From: Alistipes putredinis
Lineage (GTDB): Bacteria; Bacteroidota; Bacteroidia; Bacteroidales; Rikenellaceae
DNA length: 64,000 nucleotides
Direction: 5' to 3'
Assembly (NCBI GenBank): GCA_022009915.1
Contig: CP091730.1
Coordinates: forward strand, 558,001-622,000
In this document: piece after piece, positions 62,417 through 64,000 of the stretch
Layout of the letters: the number at the start of each line of letters is the position of its first letter
How positions within the stretch are numbered: position 1 is the first letter of the stretch
Translations under genes and position numbers: made by a program
The notes under the pieces: model-generated
Seen by the model: the letters and a program-made list of their open reading frames with translations, nothing else
Told to the model about the DNA's origin: nothing
Databases searched by the model: none

Positions 62417-64000
62417 TTATCGGAACGTGTAGGATAAGGAAATACGACAGGTGAGCGGGTAGGCATAGAGATATTTATTCGGTGCGGGAGCGAACGAGCG
62501 GTTCATTCCGCTTCCCGTTTTCAGGATTCTCATCTGGGAGTATGCACTGTACACTATTTCGCGGTCGCACAACAGGTTGTTTACCGACAGCGAAGCCGTG
62601 ATATAGCCCGATTTTTTCATGAAGAACGTTTTCGAGGCCTGTATATTCACGGTCGCGGCGACAGGGAGACGCTCCTGACTAACGAATTTTGCGGCCGTTT
62701 CGGGCGAAACTGCAAGGCCCCCTTACGCGGCTCGTGAAAAACAGCGGGTTCACCGGAACGAACCGTTCGGCGTAACAGCCGGCGGAGAGCTTTACCCACC
62801 AGCCCCGATTGCGGTACGAAAGTTCGGCTATCGCCACGGCATCGGGCGTATTTCCCGCTCTTTTGCCCTTTATCCCGCATGTCATTCCGGATGCCGTCAC
62901 CGAACCGTCGGCATCCGAATATATCGAAGTGCGAGCATCTTCCGTATATCCTGAGTAGCCGTATCTTGCCGCAAGTCCGAGCGTAAGGCGCCGCGTCAAA
63001 TCTATTTGCGCTGCTATTTCGGCAGCCGCACAGAGCCTGCATTCCGTAACTTACCGCCGCATCCGAGAACATGGAACTCAAATCGTCATAATAGCGGATT
63101 ATCTCCGTTCGGCCCCTCGCAATATCGCCCGAAAGCGAGAATTGCAGTCTCATGCGTCCGGCCATGTTGAAATCGTAACCCAGCCGCAATCGCGTCCGGA
63201 CCGAGCTGCGAACGTCCTCGTGCGTCAGGTTGCTCTTGGCCGGATTGAGAAACATGTCGTCGAAATCCGCCGGCTGCCGCCGGACGTCAAGCGTAAGGAA
63301 CACCGTGTGCAGCGGGCCGAACACGGCTTTCACGTTCGCACCGCGAGCATACGAGACATTTCTTATCGGGGCGGACACTCCGTAGGATTCGTTTTTTTCG
63401 GAAACCGTTGGTTTTCGTAATGTCCGTCCCGCACGACACGTTCGCCGCCGAGCCGCACCCCGATTAGGGCGGACAAACGCCTGCCGCGGTATTCCATCTG
63501 TCCGTACAGCGTCGCTATACCTTGGCGAATAGAGTAATCGTATCCTAAACGGTCGCCCTCGCGCACCCTGTAATCCTTTTGCCGCAAGTCGTTCCGTACA
63601 TGTGCTCCGAAATTCATGTCTTCGGTCTGGTACTGGTCGATGTTCAGGACATACGATGCGCCGAGCATATCCGATGCCATTTTATAGCGTTCGGTGACGC
63701 CGGCCATGATTCGTATGCCATAGCTGACGGTCAAGGGGCCGCGCGAGTAGACGGAACCGACGCGGGCATGGAAATGCCTCGGCCGCTCGATGCGCTGCTC
63801 TATGATATAGTGCCCGCATCCTTCGCTGTATCGGTTCTGGAATTCGAGTTCGTCCCAATCGATTTGCGTGAAACGGCTGTTCGCCGTCCTCCACTGCTCC
63901 TCGACGAGAAGCGCCGCATCCTCGCGGCCCATGCCGCTGGGCAGATAGCGGTAGTAGTCGGGCATGGGCGTCGCGGCGTCGAACCACGCGAGCGCCGACT
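62417..64000 (-). CDS. TonB-dependent receptor, C-terminal barrel (cut at window end, frameshifted)
   Basis: About 525 C-terminal residues of an outer-membrane barrel; the signal and plug lie beyond base 64000. The stretch WFDAATPMPDYYRYLPSGMG and later alternating aromatic strands (HARVGSVYSRGPLTVSYGIRI, LSALIGVRLGGERVV) are typical of Bacteroidetes TonB receptors linked to DUF5689 genes. The protein ends in TCRISLSYTFR with a terminal aromatic-basic pair. Breaks lie near 63385, 63030, 62730 and 62640. The ligand is unknown. Confidence 0.78.

Overview
The window looks like chromosome from a high-GC member of the Bacteroidales, most like Rikenellaceae/Alistipes. That genus-level guess is an inference. 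The evidence is the Bacteroidetes-type -7 boxes (TAnnTTTG) ahead of many genes, the general lack of Shine-Dalgarno sites, and typical Bacteroidetes neighbourhoods: rplM-rpsI-rpsB-tsf, acpP-fabF-rnc, bamD-rpoZ-coaBC-recN, BACON and DUF5689 proteins, a GH127 enzyme and an M60 peptidase. I see no rRNA, tRNA, insertion sequence, prophage or CRISPR array.

A technical point governs the whole annotation. Most long genes, including essential ones (valS, rpsB, tsf, rplM, murA, fabF, acpP, der, lysC), carry one or more single-base indels, usually an extra base in a short homopolymer. Conserved protein sequence resumes in another frame after each one. I read these as uncorrected sequencing errors, so each gene is given as one CDS spanning its pieces.

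Layout. 0-4.5 kb: the end of an MFS transporter, bacterioferritin, a DsbD-like thiol reductase and a glycosyltransferase. 4.5-10.6 kb: a minus-strand heavy-metal RND efflux operon (small Cys/His-rich exported protein, His-rich adaptor, CzcA/CusA-type pump, TolC-like channel). 10.7-13.1 kb: waaA, yraN, pepE. 13.3-21.3 kb: the most unusual locus, with a membrane polyferredoxin, two ferredoxin-domain aldo/keto reductases (one exported), a DUF1893 protein, a BtuB-like TonB receptor, a DUF362 protein and an ECF S component. It looks like an envelope redox system coupled to uptake of a small nutrient. 21.3-26.5 kb: purN, then divergently acpP-fabF-rnc-radC-murA. MurA has Asp in place of the fosfomycin-target Cys. 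26.6-35.8 kb: a hypothetical gene, sppA, der, lon and valS. 35.9-38.6 kb: an AT-rich pair, an S8 protease lipoprotein and an unknown lipoprotein. 39-41.9 kb: ribosomal protein genes and tsf, with a structured RNA leader before rpsB. 42-46.3 kb: a GH127 enzyme, a glycerophosphodiesterase and a serine palmitoyltransferase-like enzyme. 46.7-51 kb: bamD, rpoZ, coaBC, recN. 51-57.4 kb: prolyl oligopeptidase, aspartate kinase and a BACON/M60 mucin-type peptidase on the minus strand. 57.5-60.9 kb: dapD, birA, dprA, tatD. 60.9-64 kb: two DUF5689 lipoproteins and a TonB receptor cut by the window edge.

Taken together, this is a gut-type anaerobe chromosome: core housekeeping genes interleaved with envelope redox, metal efflux, host-glycoprotein degradation and TonB-linked uptake functions.
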